DNA of 42,165 nt from Halieaceae bacterium (GCA_028280635.1 JANQLM010000105.1:1-42165); one strand, 5' to 3'; numbered from the stretch's first letter, positions 7,677-16,270 are shown. Numbers and translations are program-made. Notes: a model not told the origin generated them from the sequence alone.

Positions 7677-9224
7677 CTAGATCGGTTCCGTGCAGGCAAT
7701 TTCCAGGGTCATGCTCTGTTCGTTGTGGTCTACGGTGAATTTCTTGCGCACATCGCGATAGCCCTTGCGCACACCCACGACGGTGTAGATGCCCGGCTTG
7801 AGGCTGAGCTGCTGGCGACGAAAAGTGCCGAGGTGGGCCACCTTGTAGACCGTTACGTCGGTCTGCTCGTCGGACTGCAGCAGGACCGGGATGGGGATCT
7901 GCGCCTTTTCCAGCAGGTCGCTGAGTTGCAGTAGCTGTTCTTTCAACAGCGGGCCTTTCTGGTCCAGGGTCAGCGCCTGTCGGTACAGAGCCTGGGTGTT
8001 GTTAAATACGCGCTCGTCGCTGAGCCGCTCGGGTTTTGCCAGTGCCTGCTTGATGCGCTGGTCCAACTGCACCCGGGTGTTGCTGCGCGCCAGGCCGTTG
8101 CGCGCCAACACCACCGTGTTGTCGATAGCGAGAATTTCCCGGTAGGCCGTGACCGCCTTGCTCCAGTCTTCGCGCTCTTCCGCCGCCACCGCGCGCTGGC
8201 GCCAGGCCTCAATCTGCGCCTGGGTGCGGGCATTGCGGGTCTGCTGCAGGGCGTCGGCGGGTTCCGAGGCCGAGGGCATGATGGCCTGGGCCGCCTTGAA
8301 CTGGCGTTCCGCCTCGTCGAAGCTGCCGTCGTCCAGGGCCTGGTAGCCGGCGGACATGGCGCGGTTGAAGTTGCGGCGAGTAATGGCGCGCTCAACGCTG
8401 GCAAGCTGGGCGGCGGCGCCGGCGTGCTTCGGGTCCAGCGCTACCGCGTCCTTGAGTATGTCCCTGGCGCCGTCCAGGTCGTCTCCTTCCGCGGCGGCAT
8501 TGGCCGATGCCAGCAGCTCCAGCAGCGGGCCCAGCTTGCGGGCGCGCTCCATGGCGGCGAGCGCCTCCGGGTCATCCGGCTTCAGCAGCAGGGCCAGCTC
8601 CAGGGCCGCGATGGCGGGTTCCGCCTGGTCACTCAATAAAGCGCCGAGGCCTGCCTGCAGGCTATCGGCAAACACCTGGTCGATGCGGCTTTCTATGGCG
8701 CGCATGGCGTCCAGGGCCGCCTGGTAGGTCTCGGTGGCGGCTTCAAATTCCTGCTGCCGATACAGCTCATCAGCCGCGGTGGCCTGGGCCTGGGCCGCAC
8801 TGAAATCTTCCTCCGCCCATTGGGTAACGCCGACTTCCTCCAGGGCGAACTGCACGTCCAGCAATTGCTCGAGTACGGCCTGGGCTTCCTTGCGCTGCCG
8901 CGCGAGTTGGGCGTCGTTCCAGGGTGAGGCTTCCTCGATGGTGGGCCGGGAGGGGGCCGGTGCTGCGGCCGCCCCCGGGCTTTGACCGCCCGCGGCGATA
9001 TCGACGTCGACGCTGTCGGGTCCGACCTGGCTGGGCAGCCAGAAGAACACCAGCAGCGCCACGACCAGCAGGCCGCCCAGCGCGGGAAGAATCCACTTCT
9101 CGGCTTCGCTGCCGCCGCGACGGGCCGCCCTCGCAGCCGGCGCGGCGGCCGGGCCGGTCTGGTCCGCCGGGCCTGACGCGGGCTCGAACCTGACGGGCTC
9201 AACCGTTTTATTGTGCTCACTCAT
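7677..9224 (-). CDS. Membrane-anchored TPR protein with C-terminal PEGA-like beta domain
   Basis: This encodes 515 residues. It has a roughly 43-residue Pro/Ala/Arg-rich N-terminus, one membrane segment (about 44-64, ILPALGGLLVVALLVFFWLP), then an Ala-rich linker. From about 100 to 425 there is a long array of helix pairs with TPR-like spacing, for example ALLLKPDDPEALAAMERAR and ALDDGSFDEAERQFKAAQ. The C-terminal 75 residues switch to beta structure (LSLKPGIYTVVGVRKGYRDV) like a single PEGA domain and carry one Cys near the end. It directly precedes the PEGA/FGE gene, with the stop and next ATG adjoining. The two proteins share the type of anchor and the PEGA-like module, so they probably assemble together in the periplasm. 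No enzymatic motif was found. Confidence 0.85.
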   Translation of the reverse strand: MSEHNKTVEPVRFEPASGPADQTGPAAAPAARAARRGGSEAEKWILPALGGLLVVALLVFFWLPSQVGPDSVDVDIAAGGQSPGAAAAPAPSRPTIEEASPWNDAQLARQRKEAQAVLEQLLDVQFALEEVGVTQWAEEDFSAAQAQATAADELYRQQEFEAATETYQAALDAMRAIESRIDQVFADSLQAGLGALLSDQAEPAIAALELALLLKPDDPEALAAMERARKLGPLLELLASANAAAEGDDLDGARDILKDAVALDPKHAGAAAQLASVERAITRRNFNRAMSAGYQALDDGSFDEAERQFKAAQAIMPSASEPADALQQTRNARTQAQIEAWRQRAVAAEEREDWSKAVTAYREILAIDNTVVLARNGLARSNTRVQLDQRIKQALAKPERLSDERVFNNTQALYRQALTLDQKGPLLKEQLLQLSDLLEKAQIPIPVLLQSDEQTDVTVYKVAHLGTFRRQQLSLKPGIYTVVGVRKGYRDVRKKFTVDHNEQSMTLEIACTEPI

Positions 9225-9268
9225 GAATTAAACCGGATGCGGAAGCTAATGCGGGGAACGCGCCAGGG

Positions 9269-10489
9269 TCAGGTCTCCTCGCCCTGGGGGGCGGGTTGCA
9301 AGTCCCCAACCTCCGCTTGGTAGATCTGGCGCAGCAGTTCGCGCCACTGGTCGTACTGGTCATTCACCGTGCCGGTCAGGGTTACCGACCGGTCCTCGAG
9401 CTCGATAACCTGGGGGGCAATCTCCGATTCAAGGGACAGCCCCAGTTCCTCCAGGGCCTGCACGTGGATGTCGGCTTCAGTGCGTTTGTCCAGGCCGCTC
9501 TTTAGCAGGTAGCCGCCACCGGCGATGGCCACGTTGCCCGCCGAGCGCGCCCCCCGGTTGTCGCTCGCCACTCCGGCAATACCAGCCGCCACGGCCACGG
9601 CACCGGCGATCAGCCGTCGACGCGATTCGGCGCGCAGCTCCTGCAGCGCGATGGCTTCGTCATAGCTCTGCTTGCGCCACTCCTGATAGGGGCCGAGCAT
9701 CTGGCCGTTAAAGGAGGTGTAGTACTCCTGCAGCGTATCGATAAACAGGTAATCGCGCTCGCGAATCTTGCGTACCCGCAGCAGCATGGGGTCGTCCTCC
9801 GCCGGCAGGCGCTGGATCTGGTAGACCCCCTTGCTGTCCGGTTCCAGGTAACCCTCGAAGGCGTCGGGTGAGAATGACTGGGCGAAGCGCAGCTCGTTCA
9901 CCAGGCGAATGCGCGCCAGTTCATCGGGGGTGTGCTGCTTGAGGAGCGCCAGCAGGTCATTGGCAATCTGGTTGTACACCGCCTGGAACGGATCGAAACG
10001 GGTCCGGCTGGTTTCATAGCTGTATTTGCTGGCTTTGGTCTCGTAGGACTTGTCCAGCCAGAGCTTGCCGGAGGCATCCCTGGCTTCCACCTTGAGTTCC
10101 AGTTCTTCACCGTGGGATTCGATGATGGTGGCATCCACCAGCAGGTCCATGGCCTGCTGGTCATCGGGTACCACCCGCACGGCCCCCCAGGCCCCGCTGC
10201 TCTGGATGGCTTCCACCAGCAGGGTAGGCATGTAGCGCGCCTCGGCGCGGCGCACCTCGGGGTACACAAAGTCGGCGTCTTCTTCCGCATCAAGGCCGGG
10301 ATCGAAAATCACCACGCCGACATCCAGCAACTGGGCCTCGGCGATCTCGGTGTCCAGGGTTTCGACCTGGGGCACCGAGGTGCTCTTGACGGTCTGGCTG
10401 ACACAGGCAGACAGCGACAGGGCGCAGACAGCCAGCAGCAGCTGTCGCCAGCTACCCTGCGATAAGCCCGTGCCCGATGCTGTCATCAT
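9269..10489 (-). CDS. Lipoprotein of the vWA/TolQ envelope operon
   Basis: This encodes 406 residues with lipobox LSAC (lipidated Cys29). The first 180 mature residues alternate strands and helices (LDVGVVIFDPGL, VRVVPDD, DLLVDATIIESHG) in a way that recalls CsgG-like or transporter-auxiliary lipoproteins. Tyr-rich KYSYETSRTRFDPF and helical segments follow. Around 290-335 there is a Gly/Ala-rich hydrophobic stretch (LIAGAVAVAAGIAGVASDNRG and AIAGGGYLL), perhaps a glycine-zipper element. The last part (VIELEDRSVTLTGTV) resembles a BON-like strand pair. The ATG overlaps the upstream low-complexity lipoprotein gene by 4 nt. Its role is unknown; an outer-membrane part of the operon's complex is the simplest reading. 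Confidence 0.82.
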   Translation of the reverse strand: MMTASGTGLSQGSWRQLLLAVCALSLSACVSQTVKSTSVPQVETLDTEIAEAQLLDVGVVIFDPGLDAEEDADFVYPEVRRAEARYMPTLLVEAIQSSGAWGAVRVVPDDQQAMDLLVDATIIESHGEELELKVEARDASGKLWLDKSYETKASKYSYETSRTRFDPFQAVYNQIANDLLALLKQHTPDELARIRLVNELRFAQSFSPDAFEGYLEPDSKGVYQIQRLPAEDDPMLLRVRKIRERDYLFIDTLQEYYTSFNGQMLGPYQEWRKQSYDEAIALQELRAESRRRLIAGAVAVAAGIAGVASDNRGARSAGNVAIAGGGYLLKSGLDKRTEADIHVQALEELGLSLESEIAPQVIELEDRSVTLTGTVNDQYDQWRELLRQIYQAEVGDLQPAPQGEET

Positions 10490-11838
10490 TCAATACCCTT
10501 GTACTTGCGATATTCATCCCAGAGCTTTTCGCGCAGCTCGGGATCCGGTTCCCGCATTGCCGCTTCCCGCAGCTGACGCGCCACAACGTCGTCGTCGCTG
10601 CCGTCGGGAATATCCGCAGGCGCCTCATAGACGGCCACCTGCTCCGGCATTTCCTGGTCATAACCGGGGCGTGGCTCCGGCAAGCCCATGCCACCGCCAC
10701 TGCCGCCACCGCCGCCGGCCATGGGCGGTACCTGGAAGCCAGGGGTGCCGCCCTCGCTGCCGTAGCCGCCATAACCTCCGGTGCCGCTACCTTCCGCGCC
10801 TTCCTCCTGCGCGCTGCCACCCTTGGCGGTGCGACGCAGCACTTCGCGCTCCTGGAGGATGATATCGTCGAAATCTCCGGTGCCTTTCCGCAGCTCTTCG
10901 TCGAGGATGGCCACCTGCTCGGCGGGCGTCAATACGCCCGAGCCTGAACCGTAGCTGCCACCGGGCTGGCCGCCGCCCTGACCTCCAGAGCCCTGGCCGC
11001 TGCCCGGGAACCCGCTCCCCGGCTGCCCTGAGCCGTCCTGGCCCGAGCCCTGCTGGCCTGACCCCTGTGGTCCGGAGCCCTGCTGCCCGCTGCCAGCCGT
11101 CTGCTGGCCGCCGCTGCCCTGTTGTCCAGAGCCGGGGTTACCACCCTGGCTGCCGCTGCCAGTTTGGCCGTCACCGCCCTGCTGGCCCGGGAAGCCGCCG
11201 GCCTGGTCGCCCTGGGCCTCGGCAGCAGCGGATTCCATGGCTTCCTCGAAGCCCTCCATGGCCGCTTCCAGCGCTTCTTCCTCGCTGAAGTCGGGCAGGG
11301 CGTCGCCGGAACCTTCGCTATTGCCCATGCCATCGCTTTCATTGAATACCAGTTCGCCGCCGTCTCCGCTTTCTCCGTTCTCACCGCCGCCAGCGGTGCC
11401 GTCGAGAACGCTGCTGTCACCCTGGCTGCCGCCCTCGCCGCCCTGTTGGCCAGGCGGACTCTGGGACTGGCCCTGCGAGTCGCTGCTGCCGGCGTCGGCG
11501 GTCTGCTGCTCGCCCTGGCTACCCTGGGAGGGGTCGGAGGGCTGTCCCGGCTGCTGGCTGCTGGAGGGCGCTCCTGAGCTCTGGGAAGGCTGCGAGGGCT
11601 GGCTGGGGGAAGGCTGGCCGCTAGAGCCCGAGGAAGGCTGGCTGGGCGGTGGTGCCGAACTGGGCGCGCTGGGTGTAGATGGCGTCTGGGGCTGGCTCGG
11701 GTTGGACGAGCTGGGGCAGCCTGCCAGCAGGACGCAGCTCAGTACCACGGCTACAGCGGCTGCCTGCGAGCGCAGGCGCGTGGCCGCGGGCTCGCGAGAA
11801 GAATGTTGTGAGCTGTCGTGCAGGATGTCAGTAGGCAT
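10486..11838 (-). CDS. Gly/Ser/Gln-rich low-complexity lipoprotein
   Basis: I chose the ATG at 11838, which overlaps the upstream stop by 11 nt, over a start at 11883 lying deeper inside the upstream gene. The product is 450 residues. Lipobox LLAGC gives Cys41. About 250 residues of Ser/Pro/Gln/Gly-rich sequence follow, including a run of GSGQQGSGxQ-type repeats. Inside them lies one acidic island (about 165-215, FSEEEALEAAMEGFEEAM). The C-terminal 140 residues are less repetitive: TPAEQVAILDEELRKG, a Gly-rich patch, then a charged helix (VARQLREAAMREPDPELREKLWDEYRKYKG). It looks like an outer-membrane-anchored flexible tether with a folded C-terminal end. Repetitive DNA creates long spurious frames on the opposite strand. 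Confidence 0.8.
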   Translation of the reverse strand: MPTDILHDSSQHSSREPAATRLRSQAAAVAVVLSCVLLAGCPSSSNPSQPQTPSTPSAPSSAPPPSQPSSGSSGQPSPSQPSQPSQSSGAPSSSQQPGQPSDPSQGSQGEQQTADAGSSDSQGQSQSPPGQQGGEGGSQGDSSVLDGTAGGGENGESGDGGELVFNESDGMGNSEGSGDALPDFSEEEALEAAMEGFEEAMESAAAEAQGDQAGGFPGQQGGDGQTGSGSQGGNPGSGQQGSGGQQTAGSGQQGSGPQGSGQQGSGQDGSGQPGSGFPGSGQGSGGQGGGQPGGSYGSGSGVLTPAEQVAILDEELRKGTGDFDDIILQEREVLRRTAKGGSAQEEGAEGSGTGGYGGYGSEGGTPGFQVPPMAGGGGGSGGGMGLPEPRPGYDQEMPEQVAVYEAPADIPDGSDDDVVARQLREAAMREPDPELREKLWDEYRKYKGIE

Positions 11839-13165
11839 AGCGTTTCTGTATGTTGTCTGTCTGTACCGCCAGGCCGGCGTCAAATCGCGGTCGATAGACT
11901 GTGCGCTTCAGGCTTCGCAGTAGCATTGCACTGTCGCTCTCTTCAACTTCGGCACCTTCGATGGCAGCTACGTTGGACAGCACCTCCAGGTTTTTTACCC
12001 GTCCCTTGTCGGTCACGCTGAATGAGACGGTCACATATCCCGTGACAACGTCGGGCGGCGTAGGTTCACTGCTGGCGCCCGGCAGGTCCGGGAGCAGTTT
12101 GGGCGCGCCAAAGTACTGCCGCTGCAAGCGTTCGCCTTTCTCCAGCGCGCCGAGCTGCTCCCAGGCCAAGCTATAGGCCTCCAGTGCGGCGTCGCGCTTC
12201 TGGTGCCACAGGTGCCAATCGCCCAACTGCACCTGTGTTTCCGCGGGCAGTGGGCTGTTCTCTTCCTCATTATAGACATATACCTCTCGCATTGCTTCGA
12301 GCACCGACTGCCCCTGCTTGTAGTTGGAGATGCGGATCATGGTGAAGCGATTCTCCTCGGCAAAATTGCCGTCGGCAGCGGCGCCGGTCTGGAAGCCACC
12401 CTGGGCTTCCGGCGAGTAGGTTGAAATCAGGTACTGGGTTTGCAGCAGCCCCTCCAGCGGCTGCAGCAGACTGGTGGAGAGCTTGCCCTCCTCGCGTGCG
12501 ATGTTGCGCAGGGCCGCGCTGTACAGTTCCCACATGGTCAACAGACGCATGAACGCCGTGTCGCCCAGCGACAGGTTGTAGGCCTGGCGTTCCCACTCTG
12601 CGCGTTCCAGCATGGCCAGGGACATCTGCGGTGACTGCCTGCCGTAGACCTCTGCCTGCACCCGGAACAGGTAGTACTGGCGCTCATCCGCAGCCTCGTA
12701 GTCGCCGGCTGCTACCAGGCTTTGGATCATGCGCTGCAGCAGGGGAATCTGGGATGGGCTGTTCAGCCCGTCATTGATGCGGGCGATATGTACACCGCGT
12801 TTGAAGATTTCAGCGGCCTGCAGGTGCAGGCCCTGCTGCTGGTAGACCATGCCCAGCCCCAGCAGTTGCTCTGACAGGCCGGGCGCATAGGGCCCCATGC
12901 GACTTTCCAGGTCGGTGATATAGAACTGGTAGGACGTGGCGTCTGGGGACACCAGCACCGGGTCCTCGGCGTCCTGGAAGTCCAGTGCCGGGCTGCCGAA
13001 GTCGGCATCTGCGTCGACGCTGGCAGGGTCGATTCCCGGTGCCTGCGGAGCGGTGCCTGCTGCGGCGGGCTCCGGGGCGGGCGCTGTTGTAGATTGCGCT
13101 GCCAGCTCGCCGGCGGCGCAGACAGTGGATACCAGCAGGCCGGCGACTGTTCTCTGCCAGCTCAT
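11828..13165 (-). CDS. Secreted TPR-like protein with TonB-like C-terminal domain (first gene of operon)
   Basis: This encodes 445 residues. Residues 1-23 are a Sec signal peptide (cleavage near AGELAAQ). An Ala/Pro linker follows, then helix pairs with TPR-like content (about 85-330; GLGMVYQQQGLHLQAAEIFKR, DWHLWHQKRDAALEAY). The final 90 residues (GYVTVSFSVTDKGRVKNLEV, then SLKRTVYRPRFDAG) have the strand pattern of a TonB C-terminal domain. There is no membrane anchor or lipobox, so it is likely a free periplasmic protein. It is the promoter-proximal gene: 190 nt without a gene separate it from the divergent thioesterase. A TonB-type domain next to an ExbB-like channel gene is suggestive, but the domain lacks its own energised anchor. 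Confidence 0.85.
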   Translation of the reverse strand: MSWQRTVAGLLVSTVCAAGELAAQSTTAPAPEPAAAGTAPQAPGIDPASVDADADFGSPALDFQDAEDPVLVSPDATSYQFYITDLESRMGPYAPGLSEQLLGLGMVYQQQGLHLQAAEIFKRGVHIARINDGLNSPSQIPLLQRMIQSLVAAGDYEAADERQYYLFRVQAEVYGRQSPQMSLAMLERAEWERQAYNLSLGDTAFMRLLTMWELYSAALRNIAREEGKLSTSLLQPLEGLLQTQYLISTYSPEAQGGFQTGAAADGNFAEENRFTMIRISNYKQGQSVLEAMREVYVYNEEENSPLPAETQVQLGDWHLWHQKRDAALEAYSLAWEQLGALEKGERLQRQYFGAPKLLPDLPGASSEPTPPDVVTGYVTVSFSVTDKGRVKNLEVLSNVAAIEGAEVEESDSAMLLRSLKRTVYRPRFDAGLAVQTDNIQKRYAY

Positions 13166-13246
13166 TGTGCGTAAACTTCCCCCTCGGACCTTGGGCGTAC
13201 GGGTTTTGGACCGCGAACATCAACTGCGGTTTCAAAGCCGCCTTTC

Positions 13247-13252
13247 AGTATA
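13247..13252 (-). promoter_or_regulatory. Possible -10 element of the envelope operon
   Basis: On the minus strand this reads TATACT, about 82 nt before the first ATG of the operon. The hexamer 17 nt upstream is AACACA, a weak -35. It lies in the only sizeable non-coding gap upstream of the operon (13166-13355). On the other strand, TTGGAC (13288-13293) and TACAGA 16 nt later could serve the thioesterase gene. Both calls are by eye. Confidence 0.3.
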
Positions 13253-13355
13253 TCGATTGTACGAAGCCCTGTGTTCATCAGACTGACGCCTTGGACAAAA
13301 CCTTGATACACGTACAGATTTTCCGCCGACCGCGCGCTGGGCAGGGGCCCTCTCG

Positions 13356-14177
13356 ATGAGTGAGTTCCTCAAGGCCACCGCCGTAGAACAGGTGTCCGGG
13401 CACCTCTGGCGCGGCGACATCGTCCCCGGCTGGCGTATCGGCGAGGTGCCAAATGGCGGCTACGTGCTGGCGATTGCCGGCCGGGTGCTGTCCCAGGCGC
13501 TGGCCCATCCGGACCCGCTGTCGGTACATATTCTCTACACCGCGCCCACCGGCATTGGCCCCGTGGAGTGTGAGGTCACGCCCCTGAGACAGGGTGGCTC
13601 GACCAGCTATGCGGCACTGGCCATGCGTCAGCACGGTGAACTCAAGGCCTATGTGACAGCCTGCTACAGCGAACTCGACGGCCTGTCCGGTGAGAGCTGG
13701 AGCAGCGCCGAGCGGCCGCAGATCGCGCCCCCGGAGCAGGTCGCCCCGCTCGGGGTGCACGGCATCGAGCTGCGCAACAGCGTCAACCAGCACTATGTCC
13801 GCGGCGGCGATGTGTTCCGGCGCCAGCCGCCCGACGGCAGCGGCGTTTTCGAAGGCTGGCTGAGCCTGGCCGATGGCAGTGACGGTGGACTGCTGGGGCT
13901 GCTGTTGTTCGCCGACTGTATGGCGCCACCGGTGTTTACCGTCTACGGGCCCCTGCAGTGGGTGCCTACCCTCGAACTCAGCGTCCAGCTGCGTGCGCGG
14001 CCGGCACCGGGGCCGGTGCAGGCTCGTTTCCAGAGCCGTTACCTCAGCGACGGGGTGGTTGAGGAAGACGGTGAACTGTGGGACTCCAGCGGCCGGCTGG
14101 TCGCCCTGTCCCGGCAAACCAGCAAGGTGCGTGTCAGGCCCCAGCCGCGACGCCAGCCCCACGACGGGGCTCAGTAG
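13356..14177 (+). CDS. Thioesterase family protein (TesB-like double hotdog)
   Basis: This encodes 273 residues and matches the 4HBT/TesB-like acyl-CoA thioesterase family. The N-terminal hotdog contains WRIGEVPNGGYVLAIAGRVL and the SVHILYTAPTGIGPVECEV strand pair. The C-terminal hotdog contains DGGLLGLLLFADCMAPPVF and TLELSVQLRARPAPGPV. These proteins hydrolyse acyl-CoA thioesters in the cytoplasm; the substrate cannot be told from sequence. It is monocistronic, divergent from the envelope operon, and its 3' end overlaps the convergent ggt gene by 7 nt. Confidence 0.85.
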   Translation: MSEFLKATAVEQVSGHLWRGDIVPGWRIGEVPNGGYVLAIAGRVLSQALAHPDPLSVHILYTAPTGIGPVECEVTPLRQGGSTSYAALAMRQHGELKAYVTACYSELDGLSGESWSSAERPQIAPPEQVAPLGVHGIELRNSVNQHYVRGGDVFRRQPPDGSGVFEGWLSLADGSDGGLLGLLLFADCMAPPVFTVYGPLQWVPTLELSVQLRARPAPGPVQARFQSRYLSDGVVEEDGELWDSSGRLVALSRQTSKVRVRPQPRRQPHDGAQ

Positions 14178-15886
14178 GCGGCGACCCAGCCGCCGGGTCG
14201 TCGGCTGTCCGTTGCCCCGTAGAGCAGACCGCCGTCGAGCACGATGGATTGTGTCCTGCCCAGCGTGCGACGGGTGTCGACCACCTCGTGGCCCATGGCC
14301 TCCAGCAGTCGCCGTGTATCCGGCGACACCCCGCGCTCCACGCGCAGTTGGTCTGGCATCCACTGGTGGTGAATGCGCGGCGCGGCGGCGGCGCTGGCAA
14401 TATTCATCTCAAAGGCCATGGCATTGAGTATGGTCTGCAGTACCGCGGTAATGATGATGCTGCCGCCGGGGCTGCCGGTGGCCAGCCAGGGCTTGCCGTC
14501 GCGGAACACCATGGTGGGGGTCATGGACGACAGCGGGCGCTTGCCGCCCTCGATGCGGTTGGCCTCGCTTTCGATCAGCCGGAAGGCATTGGGAACCCCG
14601 GGTTTGGCGGCAAAGTCGGCCATCTCGTTGTTCAGCAGCATGCCGGTGCCTGGCACCGCAATGTGCGAGCCAAAGCTGAAATTGAGGGTATAGGTGTTGC
14701 TGACCACGTTGCCGAAACGGTCGGCGACGGTGTAGTGGGTGGTATCGCTGCTCTCGTATCCGAGCTGGGCGCCCGGTTTGATCGCCGCGGAGGGTGTGGC
14801 CCGGTCAGGCTTGATCAGGGTACGCAGCCGCGCGGCGTAGGCCTTGTCGGTCAACTGCGCCACCGGCACGTCGGTGAAGTCCGGGTCGCCCAGGTAGCGG
14901 CTGCGGTCGGCGTAGGCGAGTTTCATGGCCTCGGCCAGGTGGTGCAGGTAGGCCGCACTGTTGTGGCCCCAGGGTTCCAGCTCGAAGCCTTCCATGATGT
15001 TGAGCATCTGGATGATATGGGTGCCGCCGGAGGAGGGCGGCGGCGTGGCGACGATGTCATAACCGTGGTAGCTGCCTCGCACCGGCTCGCGCTCTATCAC
15101 CCGATAGCCCGCCAGGTCGTCGCGGCTGATAAGGCCGCCATTGGCCTCCATATTGGTGACAATGCGCTCGGCCACCGGGCCGCGGTAAAAGCCGTCACGA
15201 CCGCGTTTGCGAATCTGCTTGAGGGTCCAGGCCAGGTCCGGCTGGCGGAACAACTCGCCCACCGGGCGGCGGCTGCCGTCCGCCTGGAAGAAGATGCGCA
15301 GGGCCTCGGGGTCCTTGCGCAGCCGCGACTCCCGGGCGGCGATTTCTGAATCGAGCGCGAAGCTCACCGGGAAACCCTTGTCGGCCAGCGCAATGGCAGG
15401 CTGGATCACCGTTTTCAGGGGCAGGGTGCCGTAGGTCTCCAGGGCGTGTATCAGGCCAGCCACCGAGCCCGGCACGCCGGCGGACAGGTGACTGAAGAAC
15501 TCCTTGTTGCGGTCGACTTCACCCGCCTCGTCGAGGAACAGGTCGCGGTGGGCCCGGGCGGGCGCCATTTCCCGGTAGTCGACCAGAGTCTGGCGGTTGC
15601 CATCGGCCAGGTGGATGAGCATGAAGCCACCACCACCGAGATTGCCGGCGCGCGGATAGGTCACGGCCAGCGCGAACCCGGTGGCTACCGCCGCGTCTAC
15701 CGCGTTGCCGCCCTGGCGCAGGATGTCGATACCGATTTCCGCCGCCAGGCGCTCGGGGCCGGCGACCATGCCATGCTGTGCCACCGTTGGCAGGAAGCGG
15801 TTTTCGAAGTTGAGAATGGGTTCTTGACCCTGTGCCGGGACCACCCCGACAATCAGGAACAGGCAGAGAGAGCGCAGCAGAGTCAC
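14171..15886 (-). CDS. ggt: Gamma-glutamyltransferase
   Basis: This is a periplasmic enzyme that cleaves or transfers the gamma-glutamyl group of glutathione. I place the start at GTG 15886 (571 residues, normal for the family), preceded by AGAGG 7 nt upstream and followed at once by a signal peptide (LLRSLCLFLIVGVVPAQG). The open frame runs to 16069, but that extension is not signal-like and would overlap the divergent small gene. Family landmarks are GGNAVDAAVATGFAL near the N-terminus and PPPSSGGTHIIQMLNIMEG in the large subunit. The autocatalytic processing site is DTTHYTVAD, where the Thr near residue 383 would become the N-terminal nucleophile of the small subunit. GSPGGSIIIT lies near the end. 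All expected motifs are intact. Confidence 0.96.
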   Translation of the reverse strand: MTLLRSLCLFLIVGVVPAQGQEPILNFENRFLPTVAQHGMVAGPERLAAEIGIDILRQGGNAVDAAVATGFALAVTYPRAGNLGGGGFMLIHLADGNRQTLVDYREMAPARAHRDLFLDEAGEVDRNKEFFSHLSAGVPGSVAGLIHALETYGTLPLKTVIQPAIALADKGFPVSFALDSEIAARESRLRKDPEALRIFFQADGSRRPVGELFRQPDLAWTLKQIRKRGRDGFYRGPVAERIVTNMEANGGLISRDDLAGYRVIEREPVRGSYHGYDIVATPPPSSGGTHIIQMLNIMEGFELEPWGHNSAAYLHHLAEAMKLAYADRSRYLGDPDFTDVPVAQLTDKAYAARLRTLIKPDRATPSAAIKPGAQLGYESSDTTHYTVADRFGNVVSNTYTLNFSFGSHIAVPGTGMLLNNEMADFAAKPGVPNAFRLIESEANRIEGGKRPLSSMTPTMVFRDGKPWLATGSPGGSIIITAVLQTILNAMAFEMNIASAAAAPRIHHQWMPDQLRVERGVSPDTRRLLEAMGHEVVDTRRTLGRTQSIVLDGGLLYGATDSRRPGGWVAAY

Positions 15887-15917
15887 GAGCAAGCCTCTGG
15901 AGAATTGAGCCCGGATT

Positions 15918-16217
15918 ATGCCAAAAAACGATGAAGCTGCGCTCTCCGAACTGGATGAGCGCTGGCACCTGATCTTCACACGCCTGGCCGGCGGCAGTGA
16001 GGTTCCTCCCGGCATGCGGCTGCGGGCCGAAGGTTTCATGGAGGCCCTGGTAGCCCTCGGTGTCGCCACTGAGGAGGGCCTGCAGGCGACAATGGCGCAA
16101 CGCTATGAAGAGATATTCAGCGAGCCGCTGGGTAGCGACTGGCGTGAGCTGTTTCCCTTCCCGCAGGTACCCGGATTCGGGCCGCGGGCCCCGGTGTACC
16201 CCTCTACCTCGGATTAG
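15918..16217 (+). CDS. Small conserved-looking protein of unknown function
   Basis: This encodes 99 residues starting 31 nt from the ggt GTG, divergently. It is soluble and mostly helical (ELDERWHLIFTRLAG, GFMEALVALGVATEEGLQATMAQRYEEIF), with a Pro-rich tail (FPFPQVPGFGPRAPVYP). No known domain, no Cys, no signal. Even amino acid composition and a frame free of stops alongside ggt support a real gene. The helical region with conserved-looking Trp and Arg could bind a partner protein. I cannot assign a function. Confidence 0.65.
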   Translation: MPKNDEAALSELDERWHLIFTRLAGGSEVPPGMRLRAEGFMEALVALGVATEEGLQATMAQRYEEIFSEPLGSDWRELFPFPQVPGFGPRAPVYPSTSD

Positions 16218-16270
16218 TTGCATATGCCGGAACGGGTAATTTTTCATGGGTTCCTTCGAGATCAGCCTGT

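Noticed and set aside
11041-11160. CRISPR-like or other regular DNA repeats
   Set aside because: The repetition is codon-level, from GSGQQ-type protein repeats; there are no spacers of uniform length.
1-13165. Zorya-type phage defence (ZorA-like channel)
   Set aside because: The channel resembles MotA/TolQ in general, but there is no OmpA-domain ZorB, no helicase and no nuclease. The many lipoproteins and PEGA/TPR proteins point elsewhere.
13278-14363. 361-codon minus-strand frame opposite the thioesterase gene
   Set aside because: It spans the thioesterase, part of ggt and the intergenic promoter region; Arg/Pro/Gly-rich and without motifs.
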